Shown: positions 51,175-59,585 of the stretch, in pieces
Layout: each line of letters opens with the position of its first letter
How positions within the stretch are numbered: position 1 is the first letter of the stretch
Assembly (NCBI RefSeq): GCF_042683565.1
Contig: NZ_JBHUJW010000031.1
Location: 53,801 to 117,800 of the forward strand
Reading direction: 5' to 3'
From: Brevibacillus sp042683565
GTDB lineage: Bacteria; Bacillota; Bacilli; Brevibacillales; Brevibacillaceae
DNA length: 64,000 nucleotides
Position numbers and translations under genes: made by a program
Notes under the pieces: generated by a model
The model's database searches: none
Told to the model about the DNA's origin: nothing
Seen by the model: the letters and a program-made list of their open reading frames with translations, nothing else

Positions 51175-52020
51175 ATGAGCTTGCAAATCAGTGAGGCGTT
51201 GAGCGAAAAAAACCGGAAACTCGGCAGCATTTTGCGTGAGATGGGCACCGTCCTGATCGCGTTCTCTGGCGGTGTAGACAGCACATTCCTGCTGGCGCGG
51301 GCGGTAGAGGAGTTGGGCGATTCGGCGATTGCCGTCACGGCTGCCTCCGAGACGTTCCCGACGCGGGAATTGGAAGCAGCCAAGCGGCTCGCGGCGCAGC
51401 TGGGGGCACGGTTTGTCACAACGGAAATCCGCGAAATGGAAAATCCGAATTTCGTCTCCAATCCGGTGAACCGCTGTTTTTTCTGCAAGGACGGCTTATA
51501 TGAGCACTTGGGGAAAATGGCGGAGGAAAACGAGTGGCAGGCCGTCATTTGCGACGGGGCGAACGTGGACGATCAGGGAGACTACCGGCCGGGCCGTGTC
51601 GCCGCCGCGCAGCGTGGGGTACGCAGCCCGCTCCAGGAAGCAGGCTTTTACAAGGAAGACATTCGCGCCATTTCCAAGGCGATGGGGTTGCCGACCTGGA
51701 ACAAGCCGTCCTTCGCTTGTCTGTCGTCGCGCATTCCGTACGGCTCCCCGATCACGCTGGAGAAGATCGATCAGATCGACCAGGCGGAAGGGTATCTGCT
51801 TAGTCTCGGTTTTCATCAGGTGCGGGTGCGCCACCATGATACGATCGCCCGGATCGAGGTTGCGCCCGACGAATTTGCCCGGCTGATCGCAAGGCATGCC
51901 GAGATCGACAAGACGCTGCGGGAGATCGGTTTTTCGTACGTGACCCTGGATTTGTTTGGCTATCAGACAGGAAGCATGAACGCGGTGCTGGGATCGGAAG
52001 TGAAGCTGCAGCATGGCTGA
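51175..52020 (+). CDS. larE: ATP-dependent sacrificial sulfur transferase LarE
   Basis: A 281-residue PP-loop enzyme that donates sulfur to build the nickel-pincer nucleotide cofactor of lactate racemase and related enzymes. The PP-loop SGGVDS is at 31-36, CFFC at 101-104, and Cys182 in FACLSSRIPYG matches the sacrificial cysteine (Cys176 in Lactobacillus plantarum LarE). ATG 51175 is preferred: GGAGG lies 9 bases upstream, against 3 for ATG 51169. larB overlaps its end by 8 bp. larA and larC are not adjacent. Confidence 0.92.
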   Translation: MSLQISEALSEKNRKLGSILREMGTVLIAFSGGVDSTFLLARAVEELGDSAIAVTAASETFPTRELEAAKRLAAQLGARFVTTEIREMENPNFVSNPVNRCFFCKDGLYEHLGKMAEENEWQAVICDGANVDDQGDYRPGRVAAAQRGVRSPLQEAGFYKEDIRAISKAMGLPTWNKPSFACLSSRIPYGSPITLEKIDQIDQAEGYLLSLGFHQVRVRHHDTIARIEVAPDEFARLIARHAEIDKTLREIGFSYVTLDLFGYQTGSMNAVLGSEVKLQHG

Positions 52021-52762
52021 CGTGAAGGCGATTTTGCGTGAAGTCCAGGCAGGGCGGCTGGACATCGAGCAGGCGAGCGAACTGTTGCAAGGCGCAAGCA
52101 CACTGGACTACGCCACGCTCGACCTGGATCGCGCCAGCCGGACGGGATTTCCCGAGGTCGTGTACGGGGCAGGCAAGCAGGTGGAGCAGCTCATTGGAAT
52201 CATGGAGCGGCTGCGGGAGCATCAGGAGGTGGTCCTGGTGACGCGGGTGAGCGAGGAGCAGGCGCAGCGGGTGCTTGCGCGCTGGCCGGACGTGCAGTAT
52301 GAAAAGGAAGCCGGCCTGCTCATAGCGAGCCGCGAGCCTTTGCGTCCAGTGCGTGACGGCTATGTCGCGGTCGTGGCTGCCGGAACCTCGGACTTGGGTG
52401 TCGCCCAGGAAGCCGCTTGGACGGCCCGTTGCTTTGGCAGTGAAGCGAGAGTGATTGCAGATGTCGGCGTCGCCGGGATTCATCGCCTGTTCGGAAGGCT
52501 TGCCGAGATCAGGGAGGCAGCTGTCGCCGTCTGCGTCGCCGGGATGGAAGGCGCGCTCCCCAGCGTTTTGGCTGGGCTGGTAGACATTCCGGTGATCGCC
52601 GTTCCGACCAGTGTCGGCTACGGTGCGAATTTCGGCGGCGTCTCCGCGCTATTGTCCATGCTCAACTCCTGCTCGGCCGGCGTGGCTGTCGTCAACATCG
52701 ACAACGGCTTCGGTGCCGGCTACATGGCGGGTATGATCCATCGGAAGATTGCAGGGAAGTAA
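52013..52762 (+). CDS. larB: Pyridinium-3,5-biscarboxylic acid mononucleotide synthase LarB
   Basis: A 249-residue enzyme of the PurE-like family that carboxylates nicotinic acid adenine dinucleotide and cleaves the phosphoanhydride, the first step of the pincer cofactor. PurE-like motifs are VAAGTSDLGVAQEAAWTARC, VGVAGIHRLF, and VCVAGMEGALPSVLAGLVD in the core, with PTSVGYGANFGGVSALLSML near the end. The start lies inside larE, so the two are translationally linked. Confidence 0.92.
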   Translation: MADVKAILREVQAGRLDIEQASELLQGASTLDYATLDLDRASRTGFPEVVYGAGKQVEQLIGIMERLREHQEVVLVTRVSEEQAQRVLARWPDVQYEKEAGLLIASREPLRPVRDGYVAVVAAGTSDLGVAQEAAWTARCFGSEARVIADVGVAGIHRLFGRLAEIREAAVAVCVAGMEGALPSVLAGLVDIPVIAVPTSVGYGANFGGVSALLSMLNSCSAGVAVVNIDNGFGAGYMAGMIHRKIAGK

Positions 52763-52765
52763 TAC

Positions 52766-52803
52766 AAAAAAGCCAACCCGAGAGAAAAAGGGTTGGCTTT
52801 TTT
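52766..52803. terminator. Bidirectional terminator after larEB
   Basis: AAAAAAGCCAACCC (52766-52779) pairs perfectly with GGGTTGGCTTTTTT (52790-52803). It also serves the convergent YvlD-like gene. Confidence 0.93.
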
Positions 52804-52814
52804 GCAGGATGGGT

Positions 52815-53189
52815 CTACGTCTCCTGTTTGTTGCCCGCATCGCCATTGCGCAGATCCATGTGGGTCTTGATCGGAATGAACAGGTCGATGATACCGATGA
52901 CCAGTGAAGCGAGCAAAGCCCCCAGGATGGTGACGCGAAAACCGGAGACGACGTACTGGGTTAGGTAAATGACGACGGCGCTGACGATGAAGCCGACAAT
53001 CCCGCGGTTATAGGGCGAGATGCGATCGCCGAACATCGCCTCGATGACCCAGCCTAACAGGGCGATCACAACAGCCGCCAGGAGAGCTGTCCAAAAGCTG
53101 CTAACGGAAAAGCCAGGAACCAGAAAGCCGACGAACATCAGAACTACGGCCGCGACGATAAAGCGGACGATATGGCGCATGATCGTCAA
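52815..53189 (-). CDS. YvlD/phage-holin-4-like membrane protein
   Basis: A 124-residue membrane protein with four hydrophobic segments (about 5-25, 32-50, 62-82, 88-105) and a polar tail. It fits the YvlD-like 'phage holin family' (Phage_holin_4_2), which despite the name is usually chromosomal and of unknown function. TTG 53189 has AGGAGG with 7-base spacing, so I prefer it; ATG 53180 has 16. Convergent with larEB. Confidence 0.8.
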   Translation of the reverse strand: MTIMRHIVRFIVAAVVLMFVGFLVPGFSVSSFWTALLAAVVIALLGWVIEAMFGDRISPYNRGIVGFIVSAVVIYLTQYVVSGFRVTILGALLASLVIGIIDLFIPIKTHMDLRNGDAGNKQET

Positions 53190-53291
53190 GTATACTCCTC
53201 CTTTTTCGGTTGGTTCATCTACATTTTGTCTATTTGGGTGTCGAACTATGCCAGATGTGGGCGTGTAAAATTATCCTTGGAACGGCTGGCA

Positions 53292-53300
53292 TGATATAAT
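53292..53300 (+). promoter_or_regulatory. Extended -10 promoter of mutS2
   Basis: TGATATAAT (53292-53300), a TGnTATAAT element, about 100 bp before the start. No good -35 at 17 bp. Confidence 0.45.
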
Positions 53301-53398
53301 GGATGGAACGTATGGCTTACCCGTGAACTGATTGTCGCTCCCTGCTGCACAGGTGACTTGCGAAGGTGGGCCGCTTTAGGAAAGTAAGGAGGATTTGC

Positions 53399-55756
53399 GT
53401 GGAACAACGGGTACTCAAAACATTGGAATACGAAAAAATCGTCGCGATGCTGGTGGAAAAAGCGACGAGCACATATGGCAAGGAAAAAGCGGCAGAATTG
53501 CTCCCGTTCACCACGATCGAGGAAGTCGAGATCGCCCAGAGAGGAACGTCAGAAGCGGCGACGGTGCTGCGCCTGAAAGGAAGCGTGCCGCTCGGAGGCA
53601 TCCGCGATATTCGCGGCGCTGTCCAACGCGCGCGCCTCAACGCCATGCTCGCTCCGCTCGAGCTGCTCGACATCGCCAGCACCATCGGGGCAGGACGCCG
53701 GCTGAAACAGTTTTTGCTCGACATGTGCGATGACCACGAGCTGCCGCTGCTCCGCGCGCAGGCAGAGAGAATCGAGGGCCTTCGCGAGCTGGAGATGGAG
53801 ATTCGCCGCTGTGTGGACGAAGGCGGCGACATCCTGGACAGCGCCAGCATCGAGCTGAGGCAGGTGCGGCAGGAGATCCGGCAGCTGGAGGCGCGGATTC
53901 GCGAAAAGCTGGACCAGATGACCCGCTCGTCCTCGTACCAGAAAATGCTCATGGAAAACATCGTGACGATCCGCGGCGACCGCTTCGTCATTCCGGTCAA
54001 GCAGGAGTACCGCCACGTGTTCGGCGGCATCGTGCACGACCAGTCGGCATCCGGCGCTACGCTGTTCATCGAGCCGGAAGTGATCGTCTCCATGAACAAC
54101 AAGCTGAGGGAGCTGCGCCTGCGCGAAGAGCGCGAGGTGGAACGGATTTTGTACCTGCTGACGGAGCAGGTAGGATTCGCCGTAGACGCGCTCGCCATGA
54201 ACATCGATGCGCTGACGGAGCTTGATTTTCAATTTGCCAAAGCCCAGCTTGCCTGGAGCATGAAGGCCATTTCCCCCCGGTTGAACGACCGTGGTTATTT
54301 GAATTTGCGCAAGGCGCGCCATCCGCTCATTCCCCGCGATGTGGTCGTGCCGCTGAACGTGGAGCTGGGCGGCGACTACCAGGCGATTGTCGTGACCGGA
54401 CCGAATACGGGCGGGAAGACCGTCTCGCTGAAAACGATCGGGCTGCTTTCCCTGATGGCGATGGCAGGCCTGCATGTCCCGGCAGAGGAAGAGAGCGAGA
54501 TGACCGTGTTCTCCTCCGTGTTTGCCGACATCGGCGATGAGCAGTCCATCGAGCAGAGCCTGTCTACCTTTTCCAGCCATATGAAAAATATCATCCATAT
54601 TATAGAAGCGATGGATGAAAAAAGTCTGGTGCTGTTCGACGAGCTCGGCGCAGGCACCGATCCTACCGAGGGCGCAGCGCTGGCAATGGCAATCATCGAC
54701 CACGTCATCGCTTCGGGTGCGCGTCTCGTCGCCACCACTCACTACAGCGAGCTGAAGGCGTACGCCTACGACAGGCCGGAAGTAATCAACGCGAGCGTCG
54801 AGTTCGACGTAGAGACGCTCCGCCCGACGTACCGCCTTCTGGTTGGCGTGCCGGGCCGCTCTAATGCGTTTGCCATCGCCAAGAGGCTCGGACTGCCCGA
54901 GGCGATCATCGACGTGGCGCGCGGCTCGATCAGCGAGGAAGACAACCAGGTGGAGAGCATGATCGCTTCGCTGGAGCGCAACCGCAAGGCGGCCGAGACC
55001 GAGCGGCAAAAGGCCGAAGAGCTGCGGCGGGAAGCGGAGCGGCTGCGCCGCGAGCTGGAAGAGGAGAGGGCGAAGTTCGCCGAGGAAAAAAACAAGCGGA
55101 TGGAACGCGCCGAAGACGAAGCGCGGATTGCGGTCCAGCTGGCGAAGGAAGAGGCGGAGTCCATCATCCGTGAGCTGCGCGAAATGAAGGCGGAAGGCGT
55201 GGAGATCAAGGAGCACCGCTTGATCGACGCGAAGAAGCGGCTGAATAACGCCGTCCTCGAGCTGGAGAAGGAAAAAGTGAAGAAGCCGGCAAAAGCGGTG
55301 CGCGCCACTCAAATCAAGGTCGGGGACGAGGTCTTGGTGACGAGCTTCGGCCAAAAGGGAACCGTACTGGAAAAAGTCAGCAACGACGAATTCCTCGTGC
55401 AGATCGGGATCATGAAGATGAAAGTCAAACGGGAAGACATGCACGTCCAAAATTCCATCTCACAAAAGCCGCAGGCTGCGTCGTACACGTCCGTCAAGCG
55501 CAGGAGCGACAACATCCGGATGGATTTGGACCTGCGCGGCTACAACGTGGAAGACGGAATCCGGGAAATCGACCAGTTCCTCGACGACGCGTTGCTTGCC
55601 GGCCTGCATACGGTCTCGATCATCCACGGCCACGGGACGGGTGCGCTGCGCAAAGGGGTACATGAATACTTGCGCCAGCATCGCAATGTCAAATCGTTCC
55701 GCCTGGGGGGGCAAGGAGAAGGCGGAGTAGGTGCCACCATTGCCGAGCTGAAATAA
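53399..55756 (+). CDS. mutS2: Endonuclease MutS2 (Smr domain)
   Basis: A 785-residue MutS-like ATPase, the same length as in B. subtilis. There MutS2 limits homologous recombination or rescues collided ribosomes. The order is a core/lever region (about 1-300), the ATPase with Walker A GPNTGGKT (about 334-341) and Walker B LVLFDELGAGTDP, a long charged coiled coil (about 520-640) and a C-terminal Smr nuclease domain (about 707-785, LDLRGYNVEDG and HGHGTGALRKGV). No mismatch-recognition domain is present. GTG 53399 has AAGGAGG 7 bases upstream. Confidence 0.96.
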   Translation: MEQRVLKTLEYEKIVAMLVEKATSTYGKEKAAELLPFTTIEEVEIAQRGTSEAATVLRLKGSVPLGGIRDIRGAVQRARLNAMLAPLELLDIASTIGAGRRLKQFLLDMCDDHELPLLRAQAERIEGLRELEMEIRRCVDEGGDILDSASIELRQVRQEIRQLEARIREKLDQMTRSSSYQKMLMENIVTIRGDRFVIPVKQEYRHVFGGIVHDQSASGATLFIEPEVIVSMNNKLRELRLREEREVERILYLLTEQVGFAVDALAMNIDALTELDFQFAKAQLAWSMKAISPRLNDRGYLNLRKARHPLIPRDVVVPLNVELGGDYQAIVVTGPNTGGKTVSLKTIGLLSLMAMAGLHVPAEEESEMTVFSSVFADIGDEQSIEQSLSTFSSHMKNIIHIIEAMDEKSLVLFDELGAGTDPTEGAALAMAIIDHVIASGARLVATTHYSELKAYAYDRPEVINASVEFDVETLRPTYRLLVGVPGRSNAFAIAKRLGLPEAIIDVARGSISEEDNQVESMIASLERNRKAAETERQKAEELRREAERLRRELEEERAKFAEEKNKRMERAEDEARIAVQLAKEEAESIIRELREMKAEGVEIKEHRLIDAKKRLNNAVLELEKEKVKKPAKAVRATQIKVGDEVLVTSFGQKGTVLEKVSNDEFLVQIGIMKMKVKREDMHVQNSISQKPQAASYTSVKRRSDNIRMDLDLRGYNVEDGIREIDQFLDDALLAGLHTVSIIHGHGTGALRKGVHEYLRQHRNVKSFRLGGQGEGGVGATIAELK

Positions 55757-55772
55757 TACGGGAGGGGACGTC

Positions 55773-56183
55773 ATGGGGAGCCTGCTGCACAATCAATATT
55801 TTGCTACGGCTGCTTACTTTGCTGTGACAGGGTTGATGATGATCCTGTTCCTGTCCATTTTTGAACTGGTGACGCGCTACCGCGTCTGGCACGAGCTGAA
55901 GCAGGGGAACATGGCGGTGGCAATGGCGACGGGGGGAAAAATATTCGGCATTGCCAATATTTTCCGCTATTCCATCCAGGAGCACGCTTCCATGGGGCAG
56001 GCGCTGATCGGCGCGACATTTGGCTATTGCCTGCTACTCGTCGCCTACTTCATTTTTGAATTCATGACGCCCAGCTTCAACATCGACGATGAAATCGCCA
56101 AAGGCAACCGGGCGATCGGCTTCACGGCCATGGTGTTGTCCATCGGCTTTTCGTATATTATCGGCGCGAGCTTGACCCGATAG
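55773..56183 (+). CDS. DUF350 membrane protein
   Basis: A 136-residue membrane protein with four hydrophobic segments (about 12-35, 50-70, 78-98, 115-133). The repeat unit of DUF350 is seen in ELKQGNMAVAMATGGKIFG and DEIAKGNRAIGFTAMVLSIG. In B. subtilis the equivalent YshE follows mutS2, as here (16 bp gap), so cotranscription is likely. The function is unknown. Confidence 0.88.
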   Translation: MGSLLHNQYFATAAYFAVTGLMMILFLSIFELVTRYRVWHELKQGNMAVAMATGGKIFGIANIFRYSIQEHASMGQALIGATFGYCLLLVAYFIFEFMTPSFNIDDEIAKGNRAIGFTAMVLSIGFSYIIGASLTR

Positions 56184-56215
56184 ATCGACCATTTGAACGA
56201 CATGGGGGAGATACG

Positions 56216-56530
56216 GTGGAGCAGGCAGAGAAAAGACAGTTCGCAGTGACGGTAGAACATGACGGGAAGGAAACGGAAGTCACTTTGTCAGCGGGAGACA
56301 ACCTTTTGATGGCTTTGGTGCGCGCGAATTTGCCCATCGACTTTTACTGTACGACTGGCAAATGCACGACCTGTCGTCAGCGGATGGACATTCCTGCAGG
56401 TTCTGCCAGCGGGCCATCCGAGACCGAGCGTTACCGGCTGGGCGAAGAGGCACTGGCCAAAGGCTTCCGGTTGACCTGTCAGGTATTCGTGACAGGACCG
56501 ATGCGCGTTTATCTGGATGCTCCCCGATGA
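56216..56530 (+). CDS. [2Fe-2S] ferredoxin-like protein
   Basis: A 104-residue plant-type ferredoxin fold. The cluster motif is CTTGKCTTC (C-x5-C-x2-C, with the first Cys after FY), and the fourth Cys is in RLTCQVFV. It should carry electrons in the cytoplasm; the partner is unknown. GTG 56216 has GGGGGAG upstream, 32 bp after the DUF350 gene, so it likely belongs to the mutS2 operon. Confidence 0.9.
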   Translation: MEQAEKRQFAVTVEHDGKETEVTLSAGDNLLMALVRANLPIDFYCTTGKCTTCRQRMDIPAGSASGPSETERYRLGEEALAKGFRLTCQVFVTGPMRVYLDAPR

Positions 56531-56622
56531 AAGCATGATTGAACGGCGGGAGAATCGGGAGTATAATTAGGCTTTGGCAGCATAGCCAGGCCGAAATGGC
56601 ATAGCACGAGGAGGAGCCAGCC

Positions 56623-56697
56623 TTGGAGACGTTGTACAAGGTCCTCATAGGATTGTGTATCGTATTTTTGGCGGCAGGCGTGTACTATCTGTCGTAA
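56623..56697 (+). CDS. Putative 24-residue membrane peptide
   Basis: A short frame with TTG start and AGGAGG just upstream. The peptide is METLYKVLIGLCIVFLAAGV followed by YYLS, a single hydrophobic helix over nearly its whole length. The strong ribosome site and the clean helix support it; the length makes it uncertain. It lies between the ferredoxin and the sugar dehydrogenase genes. Confidence 0.5.
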   Translation: METLYKVLIGLCIVFLAAGVYYLS

Positions 56698-56771
56698 CCA
56701 ACAAGAAAGCGGCCGCGTAATAACGCTTGCGTGGACCAATATTGAGAAGAACGTGAAAGAGGAGATACCAA

Positions 56772-58070
56772 ATGACTCAGCCTGTACGCGTAGCTGTTGT
56801 GGGATTGGGATTTGTCGGCTTGCCGCTGGCGCTTACCTACGCCATGAAAGGAGCAAGCGTGATCGGCGTCGATGCTGTGCAGCGCGTCGTCGATGAGATC
56901 AATGCAGGTCATTCCCATCACCTGGAGTCTTATCAGGGCAAAACATTGCCACAGATTCTTCGCGAGCAGATTGACGCGGGACGATTCCGCGCGACGACTT
57001 CGTACGCCGAAGCAGCAGCAAACGTGAACCATTATATTGTAACGGTCGGCCTTCCCGTCCACAACGGTGATCCGGATCTGGGCCCGCTGAAAAGCTGTGC
57101 AGAGTCGCTGGGCAGCGTACTGAAAAAAGGTGATACGGTCATGATCCGCAGCACCGTCGTTCCCGGCACGACCCAGGAAGTCATCCAGCCGATTCTGGAA
57201 GAAGTAAGCGGGCTTGTCGCCGGCACAGACTTCTACCTGACGTACTGCTCGGAGCGCATTGCGGAAGGACGAGCTTTTGAAGAGTTCATCCACATGCCGC
57301 TCGTGCTCGGCGGGATCAACGAGCAGAGCGCGGCCAAGGGGAAAGAACTGCTCTCGTTTATCAGCGAGACAGAAGTGACGGTTTCGGATATTCGCGTGGT
57401 TGAAACGGCGAAAGTCATTGAAAACATTCAGCGGGACGTCAACATTGCGATGGTGCAGGAGTTCGCCCGTTTTGCCGAAGCGTTCGGCATCGATACATTT
57501 GAACTGATCAAGGTCGCCAACACCCATACGCGCGTCAACCTTTTGACGCCGGGTCCTGGCGTCGGCGGCTTCTGCCTGCCGAACGCCCTGTACTACCTCC
57601 AGCCAAAGGCGAGAGAGCTGGAAGTCGGTCTGCCGCTGCTGGAGCAAGCCCGCAAGACGAACGACGCCGTACCGGATGTCATCGTCGGCATGCTGGAGAA
57701 GGCGTTGAAGGAAAAAGGCAAGGCATTGGCAGGCAGCGTCGTAGCCGTTTTGGGACTGGCGATGAAAGACTTCTCCAATGACGATCGCGTCAGCCCGGTA
57801 AGCGACTTGATCAAGCTGCTCCAGAGCAAAGGCGTGGAGGTGCGGTCCTACGACCCGGCCGTGCCGACAGCTTATGCCCACAAGGTAGCGAGCCTGGAGG
57901 GGGCAGTTCAAAATGCCGATGCGCTGCTGTTGACCGCCGTGCAAAAAGAATTTGCGGAAGCCGACTGGGCGCAGGTCGCCAGCCTGATGGCGGACGGGGC
58001 GATTCTGTTCGATACGAAGAATCGCATTCCGCGCGATCTGGTCAGCAAAGCCACGGTGGTACGAATCTGA
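56772..58070 (+). CDS. Nucleotide-sugar dehydrogenase (UDP-sugar, WecC/Ugd family)
   Basis: A 432-residue NAD-dependent four-electron dehydrogenase that oxidises C6 of a UDP-hexose or UDP-HexNAc to the uronate. The NAD site is VVGLGFVGLPLAL (about 9-21). RSTVVPGTTQEVI, YCSERIAEGRA and PGVGGFCLPNALYYL with catalytic Cys268 follow, then GLAMKDFSNDDRVSPV. The spacing and motifs suit the UDP-ManNAc/UDP-N-acetyl type as well as UDP-glucose, so I give no symbol. Ribosome site GAGGAG. A terminator follows. It would supply acidic sugars for surface polymers. Confidence 0.92.
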   Translation: MTQPVRVAVVGLGFVGLPLALTYAMKGASVIGVDAVQRVVDEINAGHSHHLESYQGKTLPQILREQIDAGRFRATTSYAEAAANVNHYIVTVGLPVHNGDPDLGPLKSCAESLGSVLKKGDTVMIRSTVVPGTTQEVIQPILEEVSGLVAGTDFYLTYCSERIAEGRAFEEFIHMPLVLGGINEQSAAKGKELLSFISETEVTVSDIRVVETAKVIENIQRDVNIAMVQEFARFAEAFGIDTFELIKVANTHTRVNLLTPGPGVGGFCLPNALYYLQPKARELEVGLPLLEQARKTNDAVPDVIVGMLEKALKEKGKALAGSVVAVLGLAMKDFSNDDRVSPVSDLIKLLQSKGVEVRSYDPAVPTAYAHKVASLEGAVQNADALLLTAVQKEFAEADWAQVASLMADGAILFDTKNRIPRDLVSKATVVRI

Positions 58071-58082
58071 ACAAGCGCGAAA

Positions 58083-58124
58083 GACCTCCTTTGGACGAGC
58101 GCGTCCGGGGAGGTTTTCTTTTTT
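58083..58124 (+). terminator. Terminator after the nucleotide-sugar dehydrogenase gene
   Basis: ACCTCC pairs with GGAGGT and GGAC with GTCC inside, followed by TTTCTTTTTT. Confidence 0.75.
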
Positions 58125-58258
58125 GCCTAACGAAAGCGATGCGGATGCTGCCAGCCGCGCTCCTGTACCCCTCTTGTGTGCGCCAGATCGCCCGTCTTCA
58201 TCCTGTATAGAATTCCCCCGGCAAGGCAAAGCTAGATGGGTAAGGCAAAAATCAATTT

Positions 58259-58277
58259 CATGTAATGGGTTTACATG
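58259..58277. promoter_or_regulatory. Inverted repeat in the csp leader
   Basis: CATGTAA, 5 bases, TTACATG, ending 3 bases before the AGGAGG of the cold-shock gene. It could affect ribosome access at low temperature. Confidence 0.45.
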
Positions 58278-58290
58278 CTAGGAGGCAAAA

Positions 58291-58491
58291 ATGGAACACG
58301 GCAGAGTAAAGTGGTTTAACAGTGAAAAAGGTTTCGGGTTCATCGAACGGGAAGGCGGGGAAGATGTTTTCGTCCACTTCTCGGCGATCCAGGAGGAAGG
58401 GTACAAGACGCTGGATGAGGGACAAGAGGTTACTTTTGAGGTGGAAAATGGACAGCGCGGTCCCCAAGCGGTGAATGTACAGAAAGTCTAG
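58291..58491 (+). CDS. Cold-shock protein (CspA family)
   Basis: A 66-residue single-stranded nucleic-acid-binding protein (OB fold). RNP-1 is KGFGFIER and RNP-2 is VFVHF. It acts as an RNA chaperone. GGAGG precedes the ATG and a clear terminator follows. Which Csp paralogue it is cannot be told. The 220 bp upstream hold no other gene. Confidence 0.97.
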   Translation: MEHGRVKWFNSEKGFGFIEREGGEDVFVHFSAIQEEGYKTLDEGQEVTFEVENGQRGPQAVNVQKV

Positions 58492-58502
58492 TCACAAAAG
58501 CC

Positions 58503-58536
58503 AACAGACTCCCGATAAATGGGGTCTGTTTTCTTG
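58503..58536 (+). terminator. Terminator after csp
   Basis: AACAGACTCCC (58503-58513) pairs with GGGGTCTGTT (58521-58530), followed by TTCTT. Confidence 0.85.
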
Positions 58537-58619
58537 TTGATTTCAGGAAAAAAGCGGCGGCAGTCGCTGCGTGCGCTTGGCAAACGACCGTCCGCCTGTC
58601 TTTCCGAATACGGAAGCCC

Positions 58620-59447
58620 CTAGAAAAATTCCACTCCCGCCGCCAGGTTGAGCATCGCGCGCATCGTTTTGTACAGGTCGTGAGGGTCCTGTGCCGTGTA
58701 GGAGAGCGTGCCGGTTTCGGTCTCATAGCGGCTGCCTGGCACGATCGCCGCCATTTCCGCCTGTCCGGTGTGCGCGAACTGAATGGCCATCTCCATCGGT
58801 ACCGTAGTGGTGAGGGGAGCGATCTGCCCGATCTTGGACAGGGCGAGCTTGGTCTTTTGCTTTAGTTCAGCCGTCGCTTCCTCCCGTGACAGACAGAGGG
58901 CAGCCGTGCGGGATACCGCTTTCTTGACGACAGCAGTGGAAATGCCGGGAATCAGGTCCTTCGCTTCTTCTGCGATGAGGTCGTCCCCGGAAACCATGAC
59001 GACGGGCACATTGAACCAGCCGGCGTAATACGCATTGAAGCCGAATTCACCGACCACACGTCCGTTGATGTACAGATTGCGGATTACGCCGGACATGGTG
59101 TGGCTGAGGACACCGGGCACTCCTTGACGGGTATGGTAGCCGACGAACAGCGCCGCGTCGAAGCTCTCATCCAGCCCCTGCATCATGGACGAATTGCGGG
59201 GAGAACCAGCCAGCAGCTTCCCTTTTGGGTGCAGCGATTCCCACAAAATATTGTTCATCGTGTTGTGGCTGTCCGCCACAACGATCTCCGTCGCGCCTGC
59301 CTCGATGGCGGCTTCGATGACCGCATTGGCGTCGTCCGTCATAAACTTGCGGCCGCGTTGGTAGTTGACGCCAGCATCCGGATTGATGTATGTGTTATCC
59401 ACAATGCCGGAGATTCCTTCCATGTCTACTGACAGGAAAACTTTCAT
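58620..59447 (-). CDS. M55-family zinc D-aminopeptidase (DppA-like)
   Basis: A 275-residue zinc peptidase of the DppA type (B. subtilis DppA has 274 residues), which frees D-amino acids such as D-Ala from peptides. The zinc ligands match DppA shifted by one from the first His: Asp8 and Glu10 in SVDMEGIS, His61 in ADSHNT, His105 in VGYHTR, Glu134, with nucleophile His116 in LSHTMSG. The start at 59447 agrees with the family; the ATG at 59468 has no ribosome site. There is no dpp transporter beside it. It may recycle cell-wall peptides. Confidence 0.94.
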   Translation of the reverse strand: MKVFLSVDMEGISGIVDNTYINPDAGVNYQRGRKFMTDDANAVIEAAIEAGATEIVVADSHNTMNNILWESLHPKGKLLAGSPRNSSMMQGLDESFDAALFVGYHTRQGVPGVLSHTMSGVIRNLYINGRVVGEFGFNAYYAGWFNVPVVMVSGDDLIAEEAKDLIPGISTAVVKKAVSRTAALCLSREEATAELKQKTKLALSKIGQIAPLTTTVPMEMAIQFAHTGQAEMAAIVPGSRYETETGTLSYTAQDPHDLYKTMRAMLNLAAGVEFF

Positions 59448-59543
59448 CCTTCCTCCATCCCCTCGCATACGATTCGTAAAATGACTTCCTTTTTATCAAA
59501 CCACTTTGCTTAGAAGGAGGCAACCATGAACACGTTCGGCATG

Positions 59544-59585
59544 AAAAAAGCATGACGAGCGCGGAAAACGCCAGTCATGCTTTTT
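59544..59585 (-). terminator. Terminator of the minus-strand GT4 gene
   Basis: AAAAAAGCATGAC (59544-59556) pairs perfectly with GTCATGCTTTTT (59574-59585). The stem starts at the stop codon of the glycosyltransferase gene. Confidence 0.85.

Noticed and set aside
52815..53189. Phage holin in a prophage remnant
   Set aside because: The family name suggests phage, but the gene is a chromosomal YvlD-like membrane protein with no phage genes around it.
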